Source: Serripes groenlandicus (lineage: Eukaryota > Mollusca > Bivalvia > Cardiida > Cardiidae). Taken from it: a stretch of 64,000 bases of DNA. Both the position numbers and the translations under genes were made by a program. The stretch lies in contig JASEVX010000017.1 of assembly GCA_031761405.1 (NCBI GenBank), positions 12,348,043-12,412,042 on the forward strand, given 5' to 3'. Shown here one piece after another: positions 10,487-20,493 of this stretch (positions are counted from its first letter, which is position 1; each line of letters starts with the position of its first letter). The notes beneath the pieces are model-generated. The model had not been told where the DNA came from and did not search any database. It saw only the letters and a program-made list of their open reading frames with translations.

Positions 10487-10773
10487 TTTGATTGATTGGG
10501 ATTTAACGCCGTTTTTAACAATTTCTCAGTTATATCACGACGGCCAGTTCACCTACTCATGTGTTTCCTGGTTTTCTCACACCAGTACTCCACACAACAA
10601 TCTTCCCAAGCAATTGGCTGCTTTTCCACATAGACTTAGCCCATTGGTGGAAGAAGAATGACGCATGTCGCATTGACTTTAGTCAATCCTCGGAAAGAAA
10701 GTTGGCCGAGCCGGGATTCGAACTCACAAGCCATGGAGTGACAGCCCGCGTCCCTACCGACTGAGCTACCGGG
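10487..10773 (-). mobile_element. SINE-B, full length, with 12-bp target-site duplication
   Basis: Same family and orientation as 2544-2836. The B-box is the complement of GGGATTCGAACTCAC near 10713-10727 and the A-box side is the complement of TACCGACTGAGCTACCGG. It is flanked by perfect TCTTTAAGTGCT repeats at 10475-10486 and 10774-10785, so it is a comparatively recent insertion. Confidence 0.93.
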
Positions 10774-10844
10774 TCTTTAAGTGCTCAATTCCCGAAATGT
10801 AGACATATACCTATATGTTAAAAATAGGCGACTTCAATTGTCAT

Positions 10845-10992
10845 GTGAACCAATGGGCTAACAGTCTATGTGAAAAAGCAGCCAGTTGCTTGGCAATCAT
10901 GCTGTGTGGTGTACTGGAGTGAAAAAGCCTGGACACGCATGAGAAGGTGAACTGACCGCCGTGATATGACTGAGCAATTGTTGAAAACGGCG

Positions 10993-11034
<42 letters not shown>
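10845..11034 (+). mobile_element. SINE-B, 5'-truncated
   Basis: Plus-strand body from CAATGGGCTAACAGTCTATG through AAAAAGCAGCCAGTTGCTTG to ACCGCCGTGATATGACTGAG and a long (AATC)n tail of about ten repeats. The tRNA-like head is absent, consistent with 5' truncation during reverse transcription. Confidence 0.9.
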
Positions 11035-11035
<1 letters not shown>

Positions 11036-11036
11036 T

Positions 11037-11183
11037 GTCATGTTATAAGAGTTTCGGAATATTGTGATAACTGTAAGGCAAAGACTGCTGATTTCAGGTG
11101 AGACAGTTCGTTACGAGTTGACTCACCTGAATCTGTATTGATTGCAAACCTTCAATATTGCCATTGTCACTGAAAGAATGAAG
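11037..11183. mobile_element. MITE-T2 fragment
   Basis: Contains the family core GCTGATTTCAGGTGAGACAG, TTCGTTACGA and CTGAATC..GTATTG, then CAATATTGCC and a decayed right end TCACTGAAAGAATG. The left terminal TTAACTCTTTCAGCGCC is missing. The complete copy is at 50344-50555. Confidence 0.8.
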
Positions 11184-11456
11184 ATATATACAATGTCACG
11201 TATTAGCACGTCCCGTCCATTGTAAAGTTAACGAATGGATTTAAATAAGAATAGAAGTTATTTGATCGTTTTACGTGAAGTGTACTTGTGGGTTTATATT
11301 CTTCAGTAAACATCTACTCTTCTAACGGAGCACACTAGTAATATGACACTATGTACATATGTGCTCTATCTGACATTTCGCTAACAATGTAGATCAAGGT
11401 CAACATGTAGATCTGCACAGGTTGATCTGGGTCCGGACTGTCCGTGTAAGTAATTT

Positions 11457-11608
11457 TCAATATCTGTATACAATGTCCCGGGTTCGAAACCCAATTTTGA
11501 GCGGGTACTGCAATTTGGATTTGTTCATAAAAAACGGCGCGAGTACTAGTTTAGGCAGATATCGTAAGCTGAAAGCGTGTTTCAAAATCGATGCAAAATA
11601 AATAAATA
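11457..11608 (+). mobile_element. SINE-E, 5'-truncated
   Basis: B-box CCCGGGTTCGAAACCC (11476-11491) followed by GAGCGGGTACTGC, the family body AAACGGCGCGAGTACT, CAGATATCG and AATCGATGCAAAATAAATAA. Related copies are at 12538-12735 (minus, with a head) and 17930-18050. Confidence 0.78.
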
Positions 11609-11637
11609 AAACAATATTTTTATACACAAGTCATAAA

Positions 11638-11909
11638 TTGATTGATTGATTGGTTGTTTTGTGATTAACGCCGCTTTAAACAAGTGTTCAGTTTTATCTA
11701 GGCGTTTCTGGGTAAGTTACCAGTAATACTGGTCGATTTATCCTGACACCATCCAGTCGGTCGTAATATGCTAACCTCTCAACCCTGAGCGCCAAGGAGG
11801 GAAGCCATAACTACCATTTTCAAAGTCTTTGGTATGACCTGACCATTGATCGAACCCGCGACCTCCCGCATCCGAAGCGGACGCTCTACCACTACCCCAC
11901 CGAGGCGGT
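11638..11909 (-). mobile_element. SINE-A, near full length
   Basis: The best intact SINE-A here for reference. Read on the minus strand: CCGCCTCGGTGGGGTAGTGG (A-box), GAGCGTCCGCTTCGGATGCG (anticodon arm), GGTCGCGGGTTCGATC (B-box), body with CCCTCCTTGGCGCTCAGGGT, ACTGGATGGTGTCAGG, ATAAATCGACCAGTATTACT, then a diverged tail and (CAAT)n. About 272 bp in total. Confidence 0.93.
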
Positions 11910-12056
11910 TTGTTATAACAAAAGCTAAGGTTAGTTTTCCTGAAACGAACTCCTCCTAGAAGACAATATATTGGCAGTCCTTGTTGTTCATACCAGCTGC
12001 TGCTGTTTCCTTTATAGGATTTTATCACCGGCTTGCTTTTCATAATGAACACGTAT

Positions 12057-12302
12057 CGAGGGCTTGGCGTGAAACATTTGTAACTAAAAACCTATTTTGA
12101 AAACCCTGGTTTAGGGGCAATTTTGACCCCCTTTGTAAACAATGCAAATTTAGGTGCCATTGCTCAGAACGAGCAATGGCACCTAAATTTCTATTGTTTA
12201 CAAAGAAAAATGATTTAACGCTTATAAAGACTTTATGGTGAGGTGATTAACCTTGGTAAAAAAATACCAACTTAAGTTAGAACCGTTTCACGCCAAGCCC
12301 TC
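12057..12302. mobile_element. MITE-C copy 1 (CGAGGGCTTGGCG foldback)
   Basis: Terminal inverted repeats CGAGGGCTTGGCGTGAAAC and GTTTCACGCCAAGCCCTCG, about 28 bp with a few mismatches further in. There is a central hairpin GGTGCCATTGCTC..GAGCAATGGCACC. The flanking bases GTAT on both sides suggest a 4-bp target duplication. No open frame. Confidence 0.9.
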
Positions 12303-12537
12303 GGTATGTATATATAGATGAATTACGAAGCTGACAGTTCACATTTAATAAATCTGCAGCATTTCGAGCCGTGCCATGTTTTGGGGGAGCTTTCAACGTA
12401 TTTCTAGATGTCATCTATTTTTTTTACACCTCGTGTGCTTTTAAAAGATACAACTTGAAATGTATCACATCAGGTACAATGTTTTTTAATGTATTGAAGG
12501 ACCTTTTACTGAAATGTTCCTTAGTTGTTTTAGCTTA

Positions 12538-12735
12538 AACTTATTTATTTTACATCGATTGCAAAACAAGCTTTACGCTTGTATTAATCACGCTCGATGT
12601 CTGCTTCCTGGAGACATAACCAGTACTCGCGCCGTTATCGTGGAAAAAATCCCAAAGGCAGAACCCGCTCATCACTGGATTCGAACCCGGGACTTTTGGT
12701 AAGAAGGACCATCGCTCTACCACTGCACCGCTATC
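12538..12735 (-). mobile_element. SINE-E with tRNA-like head
   Basis: Read on the minus strand: GCGGTGCAGTGGTAGAGCGA (A-box), then CCCGGGTTCGAATCCAG (B-box), GATGAGCGGGTTCTGC, AACGGCGCGAGTACTGG, AAGCAGACATCGAGCGTGAT and AATCGATGTAAAATAAATAA. The tail differs from SINE-A to D (no CAATCAATC), so this is a separate lineage. Confidence 0.8.
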
Positions 12736-12744
12736 AACAATTTT

Positions 12745-12965
12745 AAAGTACATTACGGCGTCTTCTGGGTAATTTACAAATACTACTGACCCAATTATCC
12801 TGACACCAGCGAGTCAGTCGTATTGCTAACCCTGCAACCCTCAGCGCCAAGGACGGCAGCCATTACTATAATTTTAATGTATTTGGTACGACCCGGTCGC
12901 AGACCGAACCCACGACCCCCAGCACCCGAGGCGGACGCTCTACCACTTCACCACCAAGGCAGTCC
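12745..12965 (-). mobile_element. SINE-A, 3' tail truncated
   Basis: Minus-strand head GGTGGTGAAGTGGTAGAGCG, CTCGGGTGCTGGGGGTCGTG (B-box region, degenerate), TACCAAATACATTAAAATTA, then body to ATTACCCAGAAGACGCCGTA. The 3' tail after this point is missing. It lies next to a SINE-E in the same orientation. Confidence 0.88.
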
Positions 12966-13063
12966 ACGTTGTTGGCATTAATAAGTAAGGGAGCTAATCA
13001 ATTATGGCTACATTTCTATTTATTACTCTACGTGTATAAAGTTATCGGATATGTTCTCTCTTG

Positions 13064-13271
13064 TTAACCCTTTCCCTCATAAGGACGCCCCTGCAGCAAA
13101 CAAGTTTTGAAAACATTGTGGCTAATAAAGAAATTGCTTAAAATGAGCAATTTCTCCTTTTGACACAATTTCAACTATTTTTAAAAATTATACTTTCGTT
13201 GATAGAGATTTTGATTTTGTTTGCAGTATGTTTTCAAAGATGCTGATTTGTTGTATGTGGGAAATGGTTAA
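13064..13271. mobile_element. MITE-T1 copy
   Basis: TTAACCCTTTCCCTCATAAG to GTGGGAAATGGTTAA. The hairpin AAATTGCTTAAAATGAGCAATTT has one mismatched pair. Confidence 0.9.
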
Positions 13272-14252
13272 GACTGGCTTCGCAACGATATTCACCAACG
13301 AGGGAAAGCCAGTGCTACCATTTAGAATCAAGTCTACACATATCAAAACCGCTTATCATTTAACGATTATTATCCAAGTTTGAATGCTGTATTCAAACTA
13401 GAGAAGAAATGTTTTTTTTGGAAGCCTCATTTTCATAAACGTATACGACATTTTAAACAACTGCAGAATGCTTTTCAAAAACATTGTGAGAAAAGAAATG
13501 ATAATTTGCTCATCGTGGGCATTTTGTTTATTTTCTCGTTATATGTTCCACGCTTTTTCCGTAGGTCACATTTATATATGTGTCGACCTTTTTTATACTT
13601 TAACTCGAATTTGATCTCTAGCAGACTTCTTTACAATTTCATGTTGGTTCTCTTTTAACAATAGAATGGTATTGATGGTCAATCACAATATCAAACAGGA
13701 ATGAAATAAGGACCGAGACCGACATTGACTCAATTTAATTGAAATAAGTATTCTATTTGTATTCCAAATTCACTTTAAATCCCTAATGAAAATATGTTTT
13801 CGACACACATCTATAGAAAAATAGATATATTGGAAATGTTCTGCATCAAGCTAACATAAGTTTTAATCTGTATAAGACAGCAAGAGAGTCCGGTGCTTCT
13901 GAGCAATCGTATGTTATCATCAGAAGCATCAGTGAACAACAACGTTAAGAAAAGTCGGGGATGAAGTCTTAGTGCTTCAGCTACCATATATAATTGATGT
14001 TAGACTAAATGATGGACACAACAGGACCTCTTTTCACATGGTGTGGCTTAAATAGTTTGATATATTTACATACGATTTGGAAAGGTTTACGTTGTCGTTT
14101 GTAGTTATAAATGGTTTAATGTATGTTTTGTTGTATTCATAAGGAAACAGACGCAATTGACAACAACATGGCAAAAGGCTCAGGGGCGGATATTGTATAT
14201 AGATTACATAACTGAACTCGTGTATATATGAATGTAAACCAGTGTACAGTCA
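13272..14252. other. Mostly unique sequence with a decayed MITE-T1 trace
   Basis: Around 13448-13530 the words AACTGCAGAATGC, CAAAAACATTGTGAGAAAAG and TTTGCTCAT resemble MITE-T1 internal sequence but both ends are gone. A 92-codon plus frame over this trace is therefore not credible as a gene. The rest shows nothing recognisable. Confidence 0.45.
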
Positions 14253-14378
14253 ATTTTGCCACAATGTTTTCCACTTTTAGTCACAGGCTATCCATTCAAT
14301 TATAGAGATTTTCAATTTTTTGACAAAATATGTTCAAACTCATCAGCTGCAGAATTGTTGTTTGAGGGGAAGGGTTAA
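14253..14378. mobile_element. MITE-T1 right half
   Basis: Begins TTTTGCCACAATGTTTTCC and ends GGGGAAGGGTTAA. The left half and hairpin are absent. Confidence 0.85.
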
Positions 14379-14670
14379 GTCATCTCCATTGAATACTTGT
14401 TTGTATAGTCGAAGTTGATTGTTACCGTTCTCCAAAGTTGTCGACAGACAAGTTAATTAAAACCAGACCTTAAACTGTGCAACTACACCCTGTGTGCTCT
14501 AACTTTGTGCTCAAGCATCTAATTGATCAGAAGCAATTTCATTTTCGAAATTGATAGTAATATATATGATAAAATGTTTAATTCCGTAGATCAAAATAAA
14601 AACACTCGATAATTCAATATTTCGGTCTTAGGCCTTCTTCGGGTTATAGTTAACAAAGATCAGACATAAT

Positions 14671-14932
14671 TGAGCCTTCCCGCGAGAAAACCAACATTAT
14701 AGCCTCTGCGTAATATATCGACCCAGATCAGCCTGCGCAGTCCGCGCAGACTGATCCGGGCCGACACATTCCGTCTCAGGGGGATAGAGGTATAGAGTAA
14801 TGATTCCTGAAACAGAAAATCAACATGAGGCGAACAGTGTATATTCGGGTTAGCCTGCGCGGCATGCTTAGGTTGATCCGGGTAGATACTTTACGCAGAG
14901 TCCATAATGTTGGTTTTCTCGCGGAACGGCTT
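14671..14932. mobile_element. MITE-G copy (GAGCCGTCCCGCGAG foldback)
   Basis: Reference description. Elements are about 260 bp with terminal inverted repeats of about 40 bp: TGAGCCGTCCCGCGAGAAAA, CCAACATTATGGACTCTGCG and their complement. The interior is GC-rich with secondary inverted pairs (GATCAGCCTGCGCAG against CTGCGCGGACTGATCC) around a conserved centre (GATAGAGGTATAGAGTAATG, ATTCCTGAAACAGAAAATC). No coding frame. Eleven copies occur in this window. Here the left end is TGAGCCTTCCCGCGAG and the right end GCGGAACGGCTTA. Confidence 0.92.
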
Positions 14933-15700
14933 ACATACTTATAGAGTGTTTTTATTTTTACTATTATTAATACAGTTTTGGCGCCAGACTTAAAAGATCG
15001 CTAAAGTAGTACCGTCTGATTTCAATGGGATCGGTGGAAAGAAAAGATCGCACAAATTGAAAATTAATTATCTTATTGATTAGTTTTATACTTTTCGTCA
15101 TTTCATAGCCAAGTTTAAATTAATCGCTGTTCATCTTTCTATACTTGTACATGCAAACACACACAATCATCTTTTTCTGGGATAAAAAGACAAACAGAAA
15201 TAACACTAGCCAAACATTGATAGGCATGAAACGAACAAAAAGTCTTATTCATTCAAATCAGGGTCTTGTCTACGTCCCTATTCAAATTTAAAATCTCATT
15301 ATTTTTTAATTACTGGTATATAATGCCCTTTTCAAAAGTATTTCATTTACAGGTATATTTTCTATCCGAATTCCAGTCTAATCGTACAAGACGAACGACG
15401 CTGGTCGCGAATGATTGGATTGTATTAATTGTTGAAGAGCTTGATAGTCGTACCAGGAATCACACCCTCGACCCATGGAATTAGATCTGGGATCATACCT
15501 AGCCGTTAGTTTGTTACCCATCTTTGTGAGATTTGGTATTTGAATGATGGGTTTAGCCAATTACAAGATGACATTTCACGTCTCCGTTGTAGACGACCTT
15601 AGACAATATTGTTGGAAAAAATGAGCTCATGTTGAGGCATTTCTAGTTTTCCGATTTTTTTTTTTTTTACATCTGCATTAAACGTACGCGTCCAATTGTC
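14933..15700. other. Unique sequence
   Basis: Nothing assignable. Short frames of 60-72 codons at 15266-15560 overlap on opposite strands and lack splice or start context. Confidence 0.4.
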
Positions 15701-15704
15701 TACT

Positions 15705-15795
15705 TCGGTTGTTTAAGTGGTTTAGCGTCCGCCTCGGGTGCGGGAGGTCACGGGTTCGGCCCCGTCGGGTAATACCAAATACAAAGCAGAGGACT
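15705..15795 (+). mobile_element. SINE-A head fragment
   Basis: GTTTAAGTGGTTTAGCGTCC (A-box), GCCTCGGGTGCGGGAGG (anticodon arm with loop CTCGGGT), CACGGGTTCGGCCCCG (B-box), then AATACCAAATAC. Body and tail are missing. This copy shows the proline-like CGG anticodon loop clearly. Confidence 0.85.
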
Positions 15796-15984
15796 CTAAA
15801 ATGAGTTATTACTGCAAATGGTTAGAAGGAAAGGGTTTGAATGGAAATGATAATCGATAAGTAAGTTAAACAAAGACTTGCCCGGTTTATTTTACGATGA
15901 GCACTTGAAATATAAACTGTGGTACGGAAAAATGATCCCCCGATACATATACGGACAGCGAAGTTCTGACGGATCCGTAAACCT

Positions 15985-16182
15985 GCCCAAGTGCTTTACG
16001 CCGATAGTAACACATTTTTAGTTATATCACGGCGTTTCTTGGGTATATTACCAGTACTACTGGTCCATTTATCCTGACACCACAGTCAGTCGTAATTCTA
16101 AACACGCAACCCTAAGCACCATTGAGGGCAGCCATTACTTACCATTACTTACATATTTAAAATATTTGGAATGACCCTAAAC
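15985..16182 (-). mobile_element. SINE-A, 5'-truncated
   Basis: Minus-strand tail and body: GCTTTACGCCGATAG, TATATCACGGCGTTTCTTGG, ACCAGTACTACTGGTCC, TTATCCTGACACCACAGTC, GAGGGCAGCCATTACTTACC. It ends near GGAATGACCCTAAAC before the B-box. Confidence 0.88.
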
Positions 16183-16423
16183 CTGCCCAAAGAGATTAGA
16201 CTAGATCGCATCTTCAGTTGAGCCGATCAGTATATTTAATCATGCGCATGCGCAGTTCGTGAAAATCCCCGATTCGTAACCATTTTGTTTGTTAGATGAT
16301 GACTAAAATCGATCACATATTGAAAATTAAAAGTTGAAACTTTGCGTATTAACAGAAATTGCTCTTCGTCAACAGTTTCTCAATATGACAAGATGTTCTT
16401 AAAAGTCATCTGCTACAGAGGCG

Positions 16424-16654
16424 TTAACCCTTTCCCTCATACGACAAGTATGTAGCAGACGACTTTGAACATATTTTGTCAAACAATGGAAAATCTCTAT
16501 AACTGAATGGATAACCTATCACTAAAAGTGGAACAAATTGTGGCAAAAGGAGAAATTGCACGTTCTGAGCAATTTCTTCTTTTGTCACTATGTTTTCAAA
16601 AAAGCCGTCTGCTGCAGAGGCTTCAGAAAGCGTCTATATGAGAGAAAGAGTTAA
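16424..16654. mobile_element. MITE-T1 copy
   Basis: TTAACCCTTTCCCTCATACG to ATGAGAGAAAGAGTTAA. The hairpin reads AAATTGCAC..GAGCAATTT, with an A/A mismatch: only one side of the two-sided change seen in other copies. Immediately left (about 16340-16424) is a decayed right half of another copy. Confidence 0.92.
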
Positions 16655-17142
16655 ATGATGTCTGTAAAATGGAAGAAAAACCAAAGAGAAGTTCTTTTCG
16701 AATGACGTACACTTGAAACCGGAAAAACAAACTCTTCATCAACAAATCCCAAACCATTAACTGCATTTTTTCTTTTGTCACTATGTTTTCAAAAAGCCGT
16801 CTGCTGCAGAGGCCTCAGAAAGCGTCTCTATGAGAGAAAGGGTTAAATGATGTCTGTAAAATGGAAGAAAAACCAAAGAGAAGTTCTTTTCGTATGACGT
16901 ACACTTGAAACCGGAAAAACAAACTCTTCATCAACAAATCCCGAACCATTAACTGCACTTCTTTTTTTGTCACTATGTTTTCAAAAAGCCGTCTGCTGCA
17001 GAGGCCTCAGAAAGCGTCTCTATGAGAGAAAGAGTTAAATGGTGTCTGTAAAATGGAAGAGTTCTTTTTGTATGACGTACACTTGAAAGCGGAAAAACAA
17101 ACTCTTCATCAACAAATCCCGTACCGTTAACTGCACTCGACT
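16655..17142. repeat. 192-bp segment repeated in tandem, two full and one partial copy
   Basis: Units at 16655-16846, 16847-17037 and 17038-17142. Each begins ATG(A/G)TGTCTGTAAAATGGAAG and carries CACTTGAAACCGGAAAAAC. The two full units end with the right half of the neighbouring MITE-T1 (TTTTGTCACTATGTTTTC to GAGAAAGGGTTAA). The duplication therefore copied a MITE end plus its flank. Confidence 0.92.
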
Positions 17143-17397
17143 GCATATTATGGCAATATCTCGATAAGGAATCGATTATCTCTAAATAAAGGTATTTAAG
17201 AGGATTTAAACATGATTTCGCGTTTTAATTGTCAATGTTTGGTATTTACACTTTCCTGTGAAATGACAAGTGTGTGTATTTTCCACATTGAAATCGTTTC
17301 CGTCGTAGTTTTAATAAAATAATTTCAAACGGGTTATATTTGCATACAACGTCAATACACAAGCCAATGTTTTTTTACAATTATGATTGCATATCCG

Positions 17398-17627
17398 GGC
17401 ACTTTCCCACATACAGTCGCCTTCTGACGCCTCTGCAGCAGACGACTTTTGAAAACACTCTGGCAAAAGAAGGAATTGCTCATAATGAGCAATTCCTTCT
17501 TTTACCACCGTGTTTTCAACGCTATTTAATTATTCAACTCTCGTTTATTGGGATTTTTTCACACTTTTCCGATGACGTTTTCAAAGTCGTCTGCTGCAGA
17601 TTTGCTGTATGGGGGGAAAGGGTTTAA
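17398..17627. mobile_element. MITE-T1 copy, left TTAA eroded
   Basis: Left ACTTTCCCACATACAG, right GGGGGGAAAGGGTTTAA. Hairpin GGAATTGCTCATAATGAGCA with its complement gives a perfect stem. Confidence 0.9.
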
Positions 17628-17639
17628 CGAGTGCTATCC

Positions 17640-17929
17640 TGGTCGAACTATGAACCAGTGCATTAGAAAAGGTACAAGTCGGCCTTTCTGAACAGTGTAG
17701 GTTCAGATCATCCTGAAAACCTGATCGGAATCTTTAAAAGTTGACAGAAACTTATAACAACCCTACATGGGCAGGCTAATACTGATCTAAATGAACTATT
17801 TAGCCCAATGACTATGTATGTATTTGAAATCATTTAAAAAGAGCAAATCGCAGCACAAAGGGAGAACGTATGAACACATATAAATCACTTATGATAGTAA
17901 TGTTGGATTCTTTCAACGCATACGATGTT
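17640..17929. other. Unique sequence
   Basis: No gene, repeat or element recognised. Confidence 0.4.
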
Positions 17930-18050
17930 TGACGCCACAATCAGAAGACCACACAAACGGCGCGAGTACTGATTAAGTTTCCAGAAAGCAGACATCGAGC
18001 ATGATTAATATAAGCCAAAGGCTTGTTTCGCAATCGATGTAAAATAAATA
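17930..18050 (+). mobile_element. SINE-E body, head absent
   Basis: AAACGGCGCGAGTACTGATT, AAGCAGACATCGAGCATGAT, AGGCTTGTTTCGCAATCGAT and GTAAAATAAATAAG match the SINE-E copies near 11.5 and 12.6 kb. 5'-truncated. Confidence 0.8.
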
Positions 18051-18059
18051 AGTTTAAAC

Positions 18060-18240
18060 TGATCAGAAAACGATTTTTGAAAACATTGTGGGAAAAATAA
18101 AAATTGCTCATTTGTTTTTCTTTTTTAAGTTATTCAGATAAGTACAATTATAATGAATGGTAGTGTTTATGTAGACGACATTTGACCACTCTGCAGAAAA
18201 CCGTTATTCCTGACCAATAATTTCTTCTTATCTAAACATG
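18060..18240. other. Decayed MITE-T1 traces
   Basis: TTTTTGAAAACATTGTGGG with AAAATTGCTCATTTG, and later TGTAGACGACATTTGACC, resemble MITE-T1 interior fragments. No ends remain. Confidence 0.35.
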
Positions 18241-18263
18241 TTTACAATTCTAAATAATAATAC

Positions 18264-18530
18264 AACGCCTCTGTGTTGTTGTGTTAGAGCGTCCGTCTCG
18301 AGTGCAGGAGGTCGCGGGTTCAATCCCCGGCCAGGTCATACCAATTACTAGCACTTTAACAATAATAGTAAAGGCTTTCGCTCCTTGGCGCGTAGGATTG
18401 TTTGGTTAGCATTACGACTGGCTCGCTAGTGTCCGGATAAATGGACCAGTAGTACTGTTTGTTTACCCAGACGAGATATAAATGAACTTGTGTTGAAAGC
18501 GGCATAACATCATAAAAACAAACAAACAAA
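18264..18530 (+). mobile_element. SINE-A, near full length
   Basis: Head TGTGTTGTTGTGTTAGAGCG, TCTCGAGTGCAGGAGGTCGC, B-box GGGTTCAATCCCC, body with CGCTCCTTGGCGCGTAGG and ATAAATGGACCAGTAGTACT, tail TGTTGAAAGCGGCATAACAT and (AAAC)n. The tail repeat is AAAC rather than AATC. Confidence 0.9.
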
Positions 18531-18870
18531 ATAACTAAAAACAGCAAGAAACAGTTTTTTCTGCAAACTTGGAGGCCTTACAGAAAGAGTCAAACAGAGA
18601 TGTCTCTCCTAACTTTAATCGTTTGCGTGTTAACGATTTAAAACAAACATTCGTTTACATCTTGTTTTCCGGGGTCGTTTAGAACGTCGTCAAAGCGACC
18701 ACGCTCTCCCGCCTTCCTAACTCGATTGTAAATGTCACGCGAATGGGTGATTCTCACGAAATAGTCAGTTCGTTCGCGTGTTGTTATACTTTAACTTTTC
18801 AATAAGATTTTCATGCGACCAGGTATGCATGCAACTATTATTTTAAGCATCGAAAATTAAACCATTTCAT
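18531..18870. other. Unique sequence
   Basis: No feature supported. Confidence 0.4.
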
Positions 18871-18873
18871 ACC

Positions 18874-19054
18874 TGTAGACGCATTTTGACACATTTATAG
18901 CAGAGGCCGTTTGACGCATCATTGTGGCAAAATAGAGAAAATACTCACGATTCAATAATAAACTTTTTTTTATTTTTAGAAATATTTCATATTTTTGCAT
19001 AGACGCTTTCAAAGTCGTCTGCTGCACATGCGTTTTATGTGGTGAAGGGGTTAA
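18874..19054. mobile_element. MITE-T1 copy, strongly diverged
   Basis: GTAGACGCATTTTGACACAT, TCATTGTGGCAAAATAGAG, AGTCGTCTGCTGCACATG and right end GTGAAGGGGTTAA. The left terminus and the hairpin are eroded. Confidence 0.75.
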
Positions 19055-19204
19055 CATTTGTGCTTCTTAAATATCTGGCAATATATACATGTAGGTCTGA
19101 TAAAACTAAACGTGACGAAATGAGTGAAGTCATATCATAACTTATATCATAGGAGCCCGTCCGTTTTGTGAATATGTAGATAAAAATCTGCTTACAATAA
19201 CAAA

Positions 19205-20275
19205 TGCTTAACATATAGAGATGACAGTTTAGCCTGCCACAACTGCCTAAAATATAGAGATGACAGTTTAGCCTGTCACAACTGCTTTAAATATAGAGAT
19301 GACAGTATGACATTATAGCCTGTCACAACTGCTTAAAATATAGAGATGACAGTTAATCCTGTCATAACTACTTTAAATATAGAGATGACAGTATGACATT
19401 ATAGCCTGTCACAACTGCTTAAAATGGAGAGATGACAGTATGGCCTGAAACAACTTCTTAACATATAGAGATGACAGTATGACAGGATGGCCTGTCACTA
19501 CTGCTTAAAATGTAGAGATGACAGTATGGCCTGAAACAACTTCTTAACATATAGAGATGACAGTTGAGCCTGTCACAACTGCTTAAAATGGAGAGATGAC
19601 AGTCTAGCTTGTCACAACTGCTTGAAATATAGAGATGGCAGTATAACAGTTGAGCCTGTCACAACTGCTTACAATGTAAATATGACAGTATGACCTGTCA
19701 CAACTGCTTAACATGGAGAGATGACAGTATGGCCTGAAACAACTGCTTAACATGTAGAGATGACAGTATGGCCTGAAACAACGTCTTAAACTATAGAGAT
19801 GACAGTTTAGCCTGTCACAACTGCTTAAACTATATATATGACAGTATTGCCTGTCACACCTGCTTAAAATATAGAGATGACATTATGACAGTATAGCCTT
19901 CAATACTGCTTAAAATAAAGATATGACAGTATGACAGTTTAGCCTTCAATACTGCTTAAAAATAAAGAGATGACAGTATGACATGTGAACCTGTCACAAC
20001 TGCTTTTAACATTGATACGAATGTATGACAGTATGGCCTGTCACAACTGCTTAAATATAGAGATGATAGTAAGACAGTATATCCTGTCACAGCTGCTTAA
20101 ACTATAGAGATGACAGTAAGACAGTATATCCTGTCACAGCTGTCTAAAATATAGAGATGACAGTATGTCCTGTCACAGCTGCTTAACATATAGAGATGAC
20201 AATATAGCCTGTCACAACTGCTTAACATATGGAGATGACAGTATGACAGTAAAGCCTGTCACAACTGCTTAAATT
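19205..20275. repeat. Minisatellite, about 37-48-bp units, some 26 copies
   Basis: Units contain ATAGAGATGACAGTATG, (G/T)CCTGTCACAACTGCTTAA and AATATAGAGATGACAG. Some carry an added ATGACAGT, giving two length classes. It ends about 95 bp from the donor of exon B, so if exon B is real this array lies in its first intron. Confidence 0.92.
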
Positions 20276-20368
20276 AAAGAGAAAAAGAAAAGCATAATGC
20301 CATGATTAAACGTAACTTAATCATCTGAGGGATGTAAAAAAAATCTGATAAGACAAAACAAAACTTAC

Positions 20369-20493
20369 CTTTCTCTAATATAAGATGAGAGCGGTTTGTT
20401 CCCCTTTGGGTTGACAAACCAGAATTTCTTGTAGCCTGTAGATATAAGATCCTTTTGAAGGATGTCCTCACTCATGTACATAGACCCCATCAT
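20369..20493 (-). CDS. Candidate first coding exon B (about 41 codons), product unknown
   Basis: Minus strand. The frame starts at ATG ATG (complement of 20488-20493; several further in-frame Met follow) and ends at a consensus splice donor, GAGAAAG|GTAAGTTT (GT at 20368-20367). Read-through gives an immediate TAA. The segment reads MMGSMYMSEDILQKDLISTG, then YKKFWFVNPKGNKPLSSYIR. Balanced codon use and a mixed hydrophilic/aromatic composition fit real coding sequence. No signal peptide or membrane helix. The exact start is uncertain because four Met lie in the first seven residues and no in-frame stop was found immediately upstream. I do not recognise the family. Downstream exons would be at lower coordinates beyond the minisatellite, and none was found. 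Confidence 0.6.
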
